64,000 nucleotides of DNA from Thermanaerovibrio acidaminovorans DSM 6589. Lineage in GTDB: Bacteria > Synergistota > Synergistia > Synergistales > Synergistaceae. Under the pieces are notes generated by a model, which worked only from the letters and a program-made list of their open reading frames with translations, had not been told where the DNA came from and ran no database searches. Positions within the stretch are counted from its first letter, which is position 1. The number at the start of each line of letters is the position of its first letter. The stretch is taken from the NCBI RefSeq assembly GCF_000024905.1, contig NC_013522.1, positions 1,054,001 to 1,118,000 of the forward strand, in the 5' to 3' direction. The translations under genes were made by a program, and so were the position numbers. Positions 43,185 to 56,709 of this stretch are shown here, in pieces.

Positions 43185-44390
43185 TTACATGAGGCTTTGG
43201 ATGGCGCTTATTATGGGGAAGAAGATGGACATGGCCACCACCGCCACCACTCCCCCGACGAACACTATCAGCATCGGCTCCAGGGCGGACGTGAGCCCCT
43301 TTATCTTCTCCTCCAGTTCCATGTCGTACCAGTCCGCCACCTTCTCCAACATCTCCTCCAACTTACCGGTCTCCTCCCCTATAGCCACCATATGACACAC
43401 CATGGGGGGGAAGAGCTTGTCCCTCTTGGCCTTCACATTGAGGGGAATCCCCTTCTCCGCCCCCTCCCGCAGGGACTTGAAAGCTCCACCCACGAACTGG
43501 TTGTTGGCCACGTCGGATGCCATGTCCAGACACCTCAAGAGGGGCACGCCGGAGGATATCAAGGTTCCGAAGGTCCTGAAGCTCCGGGCCATTATTCCCT
43601 TGTAGATCACATCCCCAACCAGGGGAAACTTGAGCTTCGCCCGATCCCAACGGGCGGCCACGCTGGGTATCTTCTTAAGTAGCCCCAGGGCCACCCCAAG
43701 ACACAACAGGACGCCCATTATCACCAGGCCATTGTCCCTGGCCCCGTTGGCGAAGGCAAAGACGATCCTGGTTATGAGCGGAAGCTCTATCCCCATCTGG
43801 TTGAACACCAGAGAGAAGCGGGGAATTATAACGAAGACCAGTATCCCCAGGACCATCACGCATATACACAGAACCACCATGGGGTAGACCAGGGCGGAGG
43901 ATATCTTCCTCCTCAGCGCCTCCTGCTTCTCCAGCAGGGTAGCCAGCCTCTGAAGGCTCAGGTCCAGCACGCCACCCTCCTCACCGGCCCGGACGATGGA
44001 GACCACCAGGGGGGAAAAGGTGCTTTCGGACGCCATCGCGTCTGCCAACCCCCTACCAGACATGACACCCCTGGACACGTTGTCGAACGCCTTGGCAAGG
44101 GCCCTGTTCTGGACCTGCTCCTTTATGATGCCCAAGGCCCCCGCCACGGTTATGCCGGCGGATATCATGGTGGCCAGCTGACGGAACGCCAGAGCCACGT
44201 CCTTCAGCTTGGGCTTGGGCTTGAACAGGGTTATCCCCCTTTTCAGACCGCCGCCACCCGACACCTCCCGGATCTCCAGGGGAACCCAGCCCTTGCCCCT
44301 TATGAGGGATACAGCCGCCTCCCTGGAGGAGGCCTCCAAAACCCCGCTCTCGATCCCCTGAGGAGCCCTAACCCTGTACTCGAACCTCAC
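43185..44390 (-). CDS. pilC: Pilus inner-membrane platform protein PilC
   Basis: Polytopic protein on which PilB and PilT act. Two GspF repeats: the first about 65-190 (FRQLATMISAGITVAGAL), the second about 270-395 (FRTFGTLISSGVPLLRCL), each followed by membrane segments (about 168-190, 218-240 and 370-395). GEETGKLEEMLEKVADWYD is a family hallmark. The GTG at 44390 with GGGAGG seven bases upstream gives 401 aa; an upstream TTG lacks a ribosome site. A promoter lies just before it. Confidence 0.95.
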   Translation of the reverse strand: MRFEYRVRAPQGIESGVLEASSREAAVSLIRGKGWVPLEIREVSGGGGLKRGITLFKPKPKLKDVALAFRQLATMISAGITVAGALGIIKEQVQNRALAKAFDNVSRGVMSGRGLADAMASESTFSPLVVSIVRAGEEGGVLDLSLQRLATLLEKQEALRRKISSALVYPMVVLCICVMVLGILVFVIIPRFSLVFNQMGIELPLITRIVFAFANGARDNGLVIMGVLLCLGVALGLLKKIPSVAARWDRAKLKFPLVGDVIYKGIMARSFRTFGTLISSGVPLLRCLDMASDVANNQFVGGAFKSLREGAEKGIPLNVKAKRDKLFPPMVCHMVAIGEETGKLEEMLEKVADWYDMELEEKIKGLTSALEPMLIVFVGGVVAVVAMSIFFPIISAIQSLM

Positions 44391-44409
44391 GATCACGCCT
44401 CCCAAGAGG

Positions 44410-44458
44410 GCCTAACCCCTGTTAGGGCTATTTTAAAAACCCATAATGCAAAAGTCAA
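44410..44458 (-). promoter_or_regulatory. Internal promoter and leader hairpin before pilC
   Basis: TTGACT (plus strand 44453-44458) and TAAAAT (44430-44435) are 17 bases apart on the minus strand, a near-consensus promoter in an A/T-rich gap. The expected leader of about 33 bases contains a six-pair hairpin CCTAAC / GTTAGG before the pilC ribosome site. It would drive pilC and the pilins separately from pilB-pilT. Confidence 0.75.
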
Positions 44459-44477
44459 GCAATCAATTTTTTAATTT

Positions 44478-45563
44478 TCAGCGGACCAATATGGCCCCCC
44501 CGAGAAGGTGCTCCACCTCCTTGGGATCGAAGCAGTACTGGTCCACCATCTCCCTGGTGAGGATCCCCTCCCGGTGAAGCCTCACCAGGTCCTGGTCCAT
44601 GGTGTGCATCCCAAGCGCGCTGCCGGTCTGCATCATGCTCTTTATCTGGGACGTCTTGCCCTCCCTTATGCAGTTCCTGATCCCAGGGGTGGCCCACAGG
44701 AACTCGGTGGCCACCACCCGACCGCCGGAGGCAAGGGGTATCAGCTGCTGGGAACATATGCCTATGAGTATGTTGGCCAGCTGGAGCCGGACCTGCTGCT
44801 GCTGGTAGGGGGGGAACACGTCCACTATCCGGTCAACCGTCTGGGCCGCATCGGGGGTGTGAAGGGTGGCCAAGACCAGGTGCCCCGTCTCTGCGGCGGT
44901 TATGGCGGAGGATATGGTCTCCAGATCCCTCATCTCCCCTATCATGATCACGTCCGGGTCCTGCCGTAGAACCCGCTTCAGCGCCTCGGAGAAGGACTTG
45001 GTGTCGTCCCCAACCTCCCTCTGATGAATCATGGCCCGCTCGGACTTGAACACGTACTCGATCGGGTCCTCCACGGTGACCACGTGGCAGGACCGGGTCA
45101 TGTTTATCTGGTGAACCAACGCAGCCAGGGTGGTGCTCTTGCCGGACCCGGTGGGACCGGTGACCAGGAAGAGACCCCTCATCTTCTCCGCCACCTGGTC
45201 TATCTCCATGGGCAACCTAAGCTGCCTGGTGGTCCTTATGTCGGTGGAGATGAACCGTATGGCGATGGCCGGGTTACCCTTCTCGAAGAAACAGTTGACC
45301 CGGAACCTAGGCATGCTGTCCAGGGACATCATGGTGAAACTGAAGTCCAGCTCCCGGTTCTGGGTAAACTCCTCCCACCGACCGGGGGGCAAGAGATCCC
45401 CCACGTACTCCATCACATCGTTAGGGGTCAGATCCGGGATGTCGAAGGGTATCAGGGTACCATCCACCCTAAGCATGGGGGGCCTGTTGGAGCTTATGTG
45501 AAGGTCACTGGCGTTGCGCCTTATCATCTCATACAAGAGAACCTTTAGCGACGGTATGGACAT
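44478..45563 (-). CDS. pilT: Pilus retraction ATPase PilT
   Basis: Hexameric motor that depolymerises the pilus, producing twitching. N-terminal PAS-like domain (about 1-100, with ASDLHISSNRPP and RVDGTL), Walker A GPTGSGKSTT (about 134-143), Asp box TVEDPIEY, Walker B VIMIGEMRD and His box TGHLVLATLHT. The C-terminal IREGKTSQIKSMM helix is specific to PilT. 361 aa is typical. A strong GGAGGTG precedes the ATG. It sits 18 bases after pilB. Confidence 0.95.
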   Translation of the reverse strand: MSIPSLKVLLYEMIRRNASDLHISSNRPPMLRVDGTLIPFDIPDLTPNDVMEYVGDLLPPGRWEEFTQNRELDFSFTMMSLDSMPRFRVNCFFEKGNPAIAIRFISTDIRTTRQLRLPMEIDQVAEKMRGLFLVTGPTGSGKSTTLAALVHQINMTRSCHVVTVEDPIEYVFKSERAMIHQREVGDDTKSFSEALKRVLRQDPDVIMIGEMRDLETISSAITAAETGHLVLATLHTPDAAQTVDRIVDVFPPYQQQQVRLQLANILIGICSQQLIPLASGGRVVATEFLWATPGIRNCIREGKTSQIKSMMQTGSALGMHTMDQDLVRLHREGILTREMVDQYCFDPKEVEHLLGGAILVR

Positions 45564-45581
45564 GTCACACCTCCGTAGAAT

Positions 45582-47261
45582 CTATTGCATGGTCTCGGTC
45601 ATCATTTCCTCAATACTAGTTATACCATCTAAAACCTTTTTAATGCCAGCCCTTCGGAGAGTTGTCATGCCCTTCGATATTGCCAACTTACGGATCTCAT
45701 AGACCGGGGCCCCCTCCGCTATGGCCCGCTTTATCTCCTCATCCACCATCATTATCTCGAAGAGGGCGGTCCTTCCCTTATAGCCCGTGTTCCTGCACTC
45801 GTCGCACCCCACCGGGGCGAAGACCCTGGTCCCCTCCGGCAGGTCCAGCGACCGAGCCACCGAGGGGGGAATCTCCATCTCCCGCTTGCAGAAGTTGCAA
45901 AGCCGCCGAGCAAGCCGCTGGGCCACCACCCCCACCACCGCGGAGGAGACCATGAAGGGCTGTATCCCCATGTCCAAAAGCCTAGCCACCGCGCTGGGGG
46001 CGTCGTTGGTGTGAAGGGTGGAGAGCACCAGGTGACCCGTGAGGGCCGCCCTTATGGCCAGCTGGGCTGTCTCCTGGTCCCGAATCTCTCCCAACATTAT
46101 CTTGTCCGGGTCCTGCCTCAGTATGGACCGCAACGTCTCGCTGAAGGTGAGCCCCGCCTTCTCGTTAACCTGGACCTGGGTTATCCCCGGCATGGTGTAC
46201 TCCACCGGGTCCTCGACGGTGATTATGTTTACGTCCGGGGTGTTCATCACCTCCAGGAGGGAGTAGAGGGTGGTGGACTTACCGCTCCCGGTAGGACCGG
46301 TAACCAGGATTATCCCATAAGGAAGGGATATCATGTCCTCCAGGAGGGCCTTCTCGTTGGGCTCGAAGCCAAGCTTCTCAAGCCCCACCATGGCGTTCTC
46401 CTGGTCCAAAAGCCGCATGACTATCTTCTCCCCGAATAGGGCCGGCAAGGAGGACACCCGAAGGTCCACCCTCTTGTTGCCCACCTTTACCAGGATTCGG
46501 CCATCCTGGGGCTTACGCCTCTCCGATATGTCCATGCCGCTCATGATCTTTATCCTGGAGCAGACCGCTGGGTGAAGGTTCCTAGGGTACTCCAGGGAGT
46601 CGAACAGGGCCCCGTCTATCCTGTACCTGACTCGGGCGCTCCTCTCGAACACCTCTATGTGGATGTCCGACGTGCCCTCCTTAACCGCCTGCTCCATTAT
46701 GGAGTTCACCAGCTTGACCACCGGGGCGTCGTCGGCGCTCACATCCACCAGGTTCAGGGAGGACTCCGCCCCTCGCTTCTCGTCCATCACCTCCACCATG
46801 GCCTCCTCCAAGGTGGCCTGCACCCGGTAGAACTGATCGAAGGCACGCCTTATCTCCGACGCGGTGGCGATGCTTATGTCTATCTCCCTGCCGGTGGCCA
46901 TCTTGAGCTCGTCCAGGGCCATGACGTTAAGCGGATCCGCGGTGGCCACCAGCAACTTGTCGTTCTCCAGGATGCTCAAGGGTACCACGTCGAGACGCCT
47001 GGCCAGGTTCTCGGGCACTATCTTTAGCACCTCCGGAGTGGGCCTGTAGCGGGAGAGGGACACCAGGGGAACCTTAAGCTGTCGGCTCAACGCCTCCGCC
47101 AAATGCTTCTCCGACACCCAACCGTTCTTCACCAGTATCTCCCCAAGCCGCATGGAGCTCATCTTCTGCTCCGCCAAGGCGGCCTCCAGCGTGCTCTCGG
47201 TCAAAACCCCCGCCTGAATCAGTATGTCCCCCAAACGAAGATGCTTGGTCTCCGTGGTCAT
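45582..47261 (-). CDS. pilB: Pilus extension ATPase PilB
   Basis: Powers pilus assembly. An N-terminal MshEN/GspE_N domain (about 1-130, RLGDILIQAGVLTE), the ATPase with GPTGSGKSTTLYSL (about 320), VEDPVEYTMPG, IMLGEIRDQETA, and TGHLVLSTLHTNDA, then a tetracysteine zinc site CNFCK ... CDECRNTGY (about 462-495), a PilB mark absent in PilT. The ATG at 47261 has GGGGGTG five bases upstream and gives 559 aa; the open frame further upstream reads into the promoter and is not used. First gene of the pilus operon. Confidence 0.95.
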   Translation of the reverse strand: MTTETKHLRLGDILIQAGVLTESTLEAALAEQKMSSMRLGEILVKNGWVSEKHLAEALSRQLKVPLVSLSRYRPTPEVLKIVPENLARRLDVVPLSILENDKLLVATADPLNVMALDELKMATGREIDISIATASEIRRAFDQFYRVQATLEEAMVEVMDEKRGAESSLNLVDVSADDAPVVKLVNSIMEQAVKEGTSDIHIEVFERSARVRYRIDGALFDSLEYPRNLHPAVCSRIKIMSGMDISERRKPQDGRILVKVGNKRVDLRVSSLPALFGEKIVMRLLDQENAMVGLEKLGFEPNEKALLEDMISLPYGIILVTGPTGSGKSTTLYSLLEVMNTPDVNIITVEDPVEYTMPGITQVQVNEKAGLTFSETLRSILRQDPDKIMLGEIRDQETAQLAIRAALTGHLVLSTLHTNDAPSAVARLLDMGIQPFMVSSAVVGVVAQRLARRLCNFCKREMEIPPSVARSLDLPEGTRVFAPVGCDECRNTGYKGRTALFEIMMVDEEIKRAIAEGAPVYEIRKLAISKGMTTLRRAGIKKVLDGITSIEEMMTETMQ

Positions 47262-47294
47262 GACGCACCCCCAAAGCAGAAGGAAGATTTGTTG

Positions 47295-47323
47295 ATTATA
47301 AATTACTAATCGAGATGCCTCAA
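47295..47323 (-). promoter_or_regulatory. Promoter of the pilus operon (pilB)
   Basis: TTGAGG (plus strand 47318-47323) and TATAAT (47295-47300) are separated by 17 bases on the minus strand, with a leader of about 27 bases. The -35 lies inside a ten-pair imperfect inverted repeat (GAGATG ... CATCTC) that could be an operator. Confidence 0.75.
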
Positions 47324-47448
47324 GGAGACATCTCGGATCTTCACGGAAATTATATAACTCCACTCCTCCTGGAAGTCATCCCCAATAGAAAACGCATGCG
47401 GCCCCGATAGGGGGGATGCACCCGGCAGTCTCCTTGGGCTAGTTAGGA

Positions 47449-47497
47449 CAAAAAACATAGCGGTGGGTCTGAGATGTGTTCTCAGACCCACCGCTAC
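47449..47497 (-). terminator. Terminator of the rRNA operon
   Basis: A perfect 17-pair stem (TAGCGGTGGGTCTGAGA and its complement) with a short loop is followed on the minus strand by TGTTTTTTG. It begins nine bases after 5S. Confidence 0.95.
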
Positions 47498-47505
47498 AAT
47501 AAGGA

Positions 47506-47618
47506 CCGGCGGCGACCTACTCTCCCACGGGTACCCCCCGCAGTACCATCGGCGCTGGAGGGCTTAACTGCCGGGTTCGGCATGGATCCGGGTGTTTCCC
47601 CTCCGCTATGGCCACCGG
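47506..47618 (-). rRNA. rrf: 5S ribosomal RNA
   Basis: About 113 nt. The ends pair (CCGGTGGC / GTCGCCGCCGG region), and the conserved inner parts CCGAACCCGGCAGTTAAG and GGTACTGC...GGGAGAGTAGG are present. It is 45 bases after 23S. The exact ends are estimated to within a few bases. Confidence 0.93.
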
Positions 47619-47640
47619 AAATCTGGATGTTCCCCTAATT

Positions 47641-50652
<3,012 letters not shown>

Positions 50653-50683
50653 CAAAAGAGGACTCTGTCATTGTGCATAAAAA

Positions 50684-50758
50684 TGGTGGAGATGAGCGGA
50701 TTCGAACCGCCGACTTCCTGCGTGCAAGGCAGGCGCTCTCCCACTGAGCTACATCCCC
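50684..50758 (-). tRNA. tRNA-Ala (UGC)
   Basis: 75 nt with CCA encoded. Acceptor GGGGATG, anticodon stem CCTGC...GCAGG with loop CTTGCAC (anticodon TGC), T arm GCGGTTCGAATCCGC. It is in the spacer between 16S and 23S after tRNA-Ile. Confidence 0.97.
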
Positions 50759-50767
50759 AACTAAAAC

Positions 50768-50844
<77 letters not shown>

Positions 50845-50851
50845 ACGACGA

Positions 50852-52445
<1,594 letters not shown>

Positions 52446-52492
52446 CCGTATTCAGTTGGCATGGTTCCTGGTCGCCATCGGCGACAGGGGGT

Positions 52493-52521
52493 AGTCTATC
52501 ACGTCTCCCACGATCGTGCAA
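52493..52521 (-). promoter_or_regulatory. Promoter of the rRNA operon
   Basis: TTGCAC (plus strand 52516-52521) and TAGACT (52493-52498) are 17 bases apart on the minus strand. Upstream are a run of eight G and then seven T (plus-strand A tract 52532-52538) that may act as an UP element. The leader of about 75 bases contains a small stem GTCGCC/GGCGAC (52471-52485). No clear boxA was identified. Confidence 0.75.
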
Positions 52522-52555
52522 CCCCCCCCGCAAAAAAATCTTCCTCCCTCCCGGG

Positions 52556-52564
52556 TGCTATAAT
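52556..52564 (+). promoter_or_regulatory. Extended -10 promoter of pbp1A
   Basis: TGCTATAAT is a perfect extended -10 element; the 17-base upstream position has no good -35. Expected leader about 38 bases. It diverges from the rRNA promoter, whose -35 box is about 35 bases away. Confidence 0.65.
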
Positions 52565-52608
52565 CTCCAGCGTAACACCAAACCCTTTTAATCACGGGAG
52601 GCGCATCC

Positions 52609-54864
52609 ATGCCCATGAGAGCTCGCCCAGGAGGGGTGATCAAGACCCTCCTATCCATCCTTCTCCTCACCCTGCTCCTCACCGCCGCCGCCGCGTCGGT
52701 GGGGCTGACCATGTTCCTCAAGGAAGTGTCCGCCGACCTGCCCACCACCGAGGAGATCCTCTCCAAGCAGCCCAGCCAGGCCACCTCCATCCTGGACAGG
52801 AACGGCAAGCTTATAGCCAAACTATTCCAGGAGGACAGGACCATAGTCCCCCTGGAGAAGGTCTCACCTTGGTTCATCAAGTCCGTGCTTGCCGCGGAGG
52901 ACAGCGACTTTTACGAACATCAAGGTGTCAGTCCGACCGCTATCCTCCGGGCAGTCCTGGTAGACCTGATACACCGGGGAGCCAGGCAGGGGGGAAGCAC
53001 CATAACCCAGCAGCTGTCCAGAAACATGTTCCTCTCCCACGAGAAGAGGCTATCGAGGAAGATAAAAGAGGCGGTGCTATCCCTCCGGCTTGAGCGGGTA
53101 TACACCAAAGATCAGATCCTGGAAATGTATGTCAACACCATATACATGGGGCACGGCACCTACGGCATCGGTTCAGCCTCTCAGTTCTACTTCGGCAAGT
53201 CACCATCGGACCTGACTCTGGCGGAGGCATCCACCCTGGCGGGGCTCATCGCAGCCCCGGAGTACTACTCCCCCATCAAGAACCCCACGGCCTCCAAGAC
53301 CCGCCAAAGGTACGTCCTGGGCCGCATGCTGGAGCTCGGGTGGATAACCGCTGAACAGCATCGAGAAGCCTTAAGTGACCACCTCAGCCTGAAGGGCAAG
53401 GCTAGACGGAGCCGCATTTCCTCCGAGGCTCCCTATTTCGTGGCCTACATTCTTTTCAAGAACCTGCTACCCACCTACGGAACCGATCGGGTCTACCGGG
53501 GGGGCCTCACAGTCCATACCACACTGGACCTGGACGTGCAGCGGGCGGCGGAGAGGGCCTTTTCGAAGCTCAAGTACGAGGGGGCTTTGGTTGCCCTAGA
53601 CCCCGATACGGGGGAGATCTTGGCCATGGTGGGGGGACACGACTTCGAGAGGAGCAAGTTCAACCGGGCGGTCCAGGCTTTCAGACAGCCCGGATCCGCC
53701 TTCAAGCCCATAGTCTACGCCGCCGCCCTGGAGTCCGGCTACCGAGGGGTGGACCACCTGCTAGACGCCCCCCTGAACTTCCCCAACGGCTGGTCCCCCA
53801 AGAACTACGACGGGGGCTACGATGGGGAGGTGTCCATGGTCGACGCGGTGGTCCGATCCCTCAACACCCCGGTTGTGAGGCTGGCCCAGATCATCGGGGT
53901 CAAATCGGTGATCGACACCGCCCGGTCAATGGGGATCACATCCCCCCACCTTCCCAACGACCTGTCCATAGCCCTGGGCTCCACCAGCGTAACCCCCTTG
54001 GAGATGGCCGCCTCATTCGCAACCTTCGCCAACGGAGGCTACCGGATATCCCCCTTCGCAATCCGGGAGGTGAGGACCCCAGCCGGAGACGTTCTGGAGC
54101 GAAACGGCCCACAGCTTGAGAGGGGCATATCTCCCGAAACAGCCATCGAGATGAGGACCCTCCTGGAACAGGTCACCATCTTCGGCACCGGACGACCCGC
54201 CGCCGTCCCGGGCTACCAGACCTTCGGCAAGACGGGGACCACCAACGACTGGGGGGACGCCTGGTTTGTGGGAGGCATACCGGGACTGGTGGCGGTGGTC
54301 TACGCGGGAAACGACGACCACAGGTCCCTGGGCGCCAAGGCCACCGGAGGGCGGATCGCCGCTCCCGTGTGGCGGGATTTCATAGAGGGGGTCCTCAAGG
54401 TCCGCAAGCTACCACAGCGCTTCCAGGTCCCGTCGGACGTGAACGTGGAGTTCGTACGGGTATGCGTCAAGACCGGCTTCCTGACCGCACCGGGCTGCAA
54501 GGGGGCCTACATAGCCCTAAAGTCCGGGGAAGCCCCCACCGCCCAGTGCCCCCTCCACGGAGGTGGCGTGGCCGCCGCCAGGTCGGACCCCAACGGCCCC
54601 CAGCTGATCCTATCCCCCATGGACGATGACACAACCGTGGGAAGGTACGCCATGCGCTACGGGGCAGCCCAGGAGCAACCGCGGCAGGGGACCTCCACCG
54701 AGGCCCCCGCCAGCCCGCTCTCCAAGCCCCAGAAGCCGGCGGCCGCTCCCCCCGCCCCGGCCCCCAACCCCAGCTTCAACCCCTACAGGGCGGACCCGAG
54801 CCCGTCCAACGAGGTGGAGAAGAAGTACCAACAGCTGCTCAAGAAGTACAACATCGACGACTGA
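52609..54864 (+). CDS. Class A penicillin-binding protein (PBP1A family)
   Basis: Bifunctional peptidoglycan synthase. One N-terminal membrane anchor (about 12-37), GT51 glycosyltransferase (about 55-230) with EDSDFYEHQGV and RQGGSTITQQLSRN, and transpeptidase (about 315-610) with SxxK in QPGSAFKP, SLN and KTGTT. The last 80 residues are a Pro/Ala-rich tail ending in a charged helix (EVEKKYQQLLKKYN). 751 aa. ATG with GGGAGG seven bases upstream. It has its own promoter and terminator and stands alone on the plus strand. Confidence 0.96.
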   Translation: MPMRARPGGVIKTLLSILLLTLLLTAAAASVGLTMFLKEVSADLPTTEEILSKQPSQATSILDRNGKLIAKLFQEDRTIVPLEKVSPWFIKSVLAAEDSDFYEHQGVSPTAILRAVLVDLIHRGARQGGSTITQQLSRNMFLSHEKRLSRKIKEAVLSLRLERVYTKDQILEMYVNTIYMGHGTYGIGSASQFYFGKSPSDLTLAEASTLAGLIAAPEYYSPIKNPTASKTRQRYVLGRMLELGWITAEQHREALSDHLSLKGKARRSRISSEAPYFVAYILFKNLLPTYGTDRVYRGGLTVHTTLDLDVQRAAERAFSKLKYEGALVALDPDTGEILAMVGGHDFERSKFNRAVQAFRQPGSAFKPIVYAAALESGYRGVDHLLDAPLNFPNGWSPKNYDGGYDGEVSMVDAVVRSLNTPVVRLAQIIGVKSVIDTARSMGITSPHLPNDLSIALGSTSVTPLEMAASFATFANGGYRISPFAIREVRTPAGDVLERNGPQLERGISPETAIEMRTLLEQVTIFGTGRPAAVPGYQTFGKTGTTNDWGDAWFVGGIPGLVAVVYAGNDDHRSLGAKATGGRIAAPVWRDFIEGVLKVRKLPQRFQVPSDVNVEFVRVCVKTGFLTAPGCKGAYIALKSGEAPTAQCPLHGGGVAAARSDPNGPQLILSPMDDDTTVGRYAMRYGAAQEQPRQGTSTEAPASPLSKPQKPAAAPPAPAPNPSFNPYRADPSPSNEVEKKYQQLLKKYNIDD

Positions 54865-54868
54865 CGCG

Positions 54869-54898
54869 AAGGGGAGGAGGGGTAGCCCTCCTCCCCTT
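54869..54898. terminator. Terminator between pbp1A and dgt
   Basis: A perfect 13-pair stem (AAGGGGAGGAGGG / CCCTCCTCCCCTT) with a four-base GTAG loop, lying between convergent genes and five bases after the pbp1A stop. No long T tract follows on either side. Confidence 0.75.
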
Positions 54899-54908
54899 CA
54901 CATACCCA

Positions 54909-55922
54909 TCAGATCGACATCTCCCAGGGGGACGGGATCGCAATCCGCCGGAAGGCCATCAGCGCGTACCGGTCCGTCATCCCCGATATGTGATCCACGA
55001 TGGCCTGGGCCCCCCATTGGGGCCTGGTGGCCTCCAGGTGCTCGAAAAGGGTGGTTATCAGGTGGTCCACCTTGGGCTCCTCCTCCACGATCCTAGCGGA
55101 CCTGTAAAGCCGCTGGTTGAGGAAGGCCCTCATGTCCTCCATGGTCTCCAGCATGCCGGAGCTGAATCCTATCTGGTCCCGATCCCAGCTTTTCCGGATC
55201 ACGTCCTCCACCATGGCGCCTATCCGGTCCGACACCCTCTCCCCAAGGCCCAGGACCCGGGAGGGAAGGTCCCCGGGGGTCACAAACTTGGCCCGAACCG
55301 CATCATCCAGGTCGTGATTCAGGTACGCGATGGAGTCCGACACCCTCACCACCCACGCCTCAAGGGAGGACGGGGAGTCCAACTTGAAACCCTTGGATAC
55401 GTCCACCTGCCCCTTGGAGTGTTGGAGGATACCCATCCTGACCTCCCAGGTGAGGTTGAGCCCCCTGCCGTCCCTCTCCAGGTGGTCCACCACTCTCAAG
55501 CTCTGGGAGGCATGGTGAAACCCGTTGAGCCCCCTCTGGCGGCTGAGCCGATCCAGCACCCTCTCCCCCATGTGGCCAAAGGGAGTGTGCCCCAGGTCGT
55601 GTCCCAAGGCTATGGCCTCCGTAAGGTCCTCGTTCAGCGAGAGGGCCCTGGCTATGGTGCGGGCCACCTGGGATACCTCCAACGTGTGGGTGAGCCGGGT
55701 GCGCACGTGATCCCCTTCGGGGAGGAGGAGTACCTGTGTCTTGTGCTTAAGCCGCCTAAAGGCTTTGGAGTGGATTATCCGGTCCCGGTCCCGCTGAAAG
55801 CAGGTCCTAAATGGGCACTCATCCTCCGGCACATGCCTCCCCCTGGAGTTCGAGGCAAGGGTGGCCCGAGGAGACAGGCACCGCCTCTCCCTCTCCTCAA
55901 TGGTCTCCCTAACGGTATTCAA
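54909..55922 (-). CDS. dgt: Deoxyguanosinetriphosphate triphosphohydrolase-like protein
   Basis: HD-domain dNTP triphosphohydrolase; removes triphosphate from dGTP or other dNTPs. FRRLKHKTQVLLLPEGDH-type region (about 55-72), RTRLTHTLEVSQ (first His, about 74-85) and ALGHDLGHTPFGHMGE (HD pair, about 104-119) are diagnostic of the bacterial dGTPase family, type 2. 337 aa. The TTG start has GGGGGTGGGG upstream. A UUCG hairpin lies 18 bases before the start. Confidence 0.9.
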   Translation of the reverse strand: MNTVRETIEERERRCLSPRATLASNSRGRHVPEDECPFRTCFQRDRDRIIHSKAFRRLKHKTQVLLLPEGDHVRTRLTHTLEVSQVARTIARALSLNEDLTEAIALGHDLGHTPFGHMGERVLDRLSRQRGLNGFHHASQSLRVVDHLERDGRGLNLTWEVRMGILQHSKGQVDVSKGFKLDSPSSLEAWVVRVSDSIAYLNHDLDDAVRAKFVTPGDLPSRVLGLGERVSDRIGAMVEDVIRKSWDRDQIGFSSGMLETMEDMRAFLNQRLYRSARIVEEEPKVDHLITTLFEHLEATRPQWGAQAIVDHISGMTDRYALMAFRRIAIPSPWEMSI

Positions 55923-55940
55923 TGCCCCACCCCCAAGAAC

Positions 55941-55963
55941 GGAGGGGTCCGAAGGTCCCCTCC
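55941..55963 (-). terminator. UUCG hairpin between the HAD gene and dgt
   Basis: Seven GC pairs (GGAGGGG / CCCCTCC), one A-A mismatch, two more pairs and a TTCG tetraloop, followed by GTTCTT. It may end the upstream transcript or shape the dgt leader; the U tract is poor. Confidence 0.4.
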
Positions 55964-56032
55964 CAACTTATCTTCCTTCCGTCCCTCAACGGGCGACAGA
56001 TGAGCCTCATACCCGGCACCCCACCCAGCCGT

Positions 56033-56686
56033 TCAGCCCCCCACGGCGCTTATAACCTGGGATAGGCTCATCTCCCCCATGGAGCTCAAGCGTAGGGCGT
56101 GACCCTTAAAGGGCAACGACTCGGTCACCCGATTGGGAACCACCACGCATCTAAGCCCCGCGCGGCGGGCGGCCAGGAGACCGTTCAGTGAGTCCTCGAA
56201 GGCGAGGGCCTCATGGGGTTCCACCTGGAGGAGCTCCAGGGCCCTAACGTACAGATCCGGGGCGGGCTTCACCCGCTGGACCTGCTCCCGGGTGACCACC
56301 GCGTGAAAGCAGCCACCGATCCCTAGCCTGTCTAGGTACGAACCTACCCATGAGGCCCCCGAGCTGGACGCCATGCCAACCTTCAGCCCCATCTCCGCCG
56401 CGTCCTCCAGGTAATCCAAAACCCCCTCCCGGGGCCTTGGATCCATCATGATCTCCCTGTAACGCTCCGCCGCCGCATCCTCGATGGCCTTTACATCACA
56501 ATCCTGCCCCAAGGCCTCCCGGAAGAAATCGTGGAGGGGACCATCGTCGGTCCCCACCACCTGAAGGAAGCGGGCCAGGGGGAGATGAACCCCCCGCTCC
56601 GCCAGTACGGAACTGAAGGCCTGGTACCAGGCGGTCTCGGTATCCACCGTCAGCCCATCGAAGTCGAACACTATCGCCCTTATCAA
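56033..56686 (-). CDS. HAD-superfamily hydrolase, beta-phosphoglucomutase-like
   Basis: HAD subfamily IA phosphatase or mutase. Motif I FDFDGLTVDTE (about 7-17), motif II MASSSG (about 105), motif III VKPAPD (about 145) and motif IV FEDSLNG (about 163) are complete, with an alpha-helical cap between I and II. 217 aa. The TTG start has GAGGAGGGG upstream. It follows ppdK by 23 bases. The substrate is not readable; sugar phosphates are common in this group. Confidence 0.88.
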   Translation of the reverse strand: MIRAIVFDFDGLTVDTETAWYQAFSSVLAERGVHLPLARFLQVVGTDDGPLHDFFREALGQDCDVKAIEDAAAERYREIMMDPRPREGVLDYLEDAAEMGLKVGMASSSGASWVGSYLDRLGIGGCFHAVVTREQVQRVKPAPDLYVRALELLQVEPHEALAFEDSLNGLLAARRAGLRCVVVPNRVTESLPFKGHALRLSSMGEMSLSQVISAVGG

Positions 56687-56709
56687 CCGTCCCCTCCTCA
56701 GCGCCGCGA

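Noticed and set aside
47401-47440. CCCC/GGGG stem and GCATGC palindrome upstream of pilB as an operator or a second terminator
   Set aside because: The stem is only four pairs and the rRNA terminator nearby is already complete; no supporting repeat was found.
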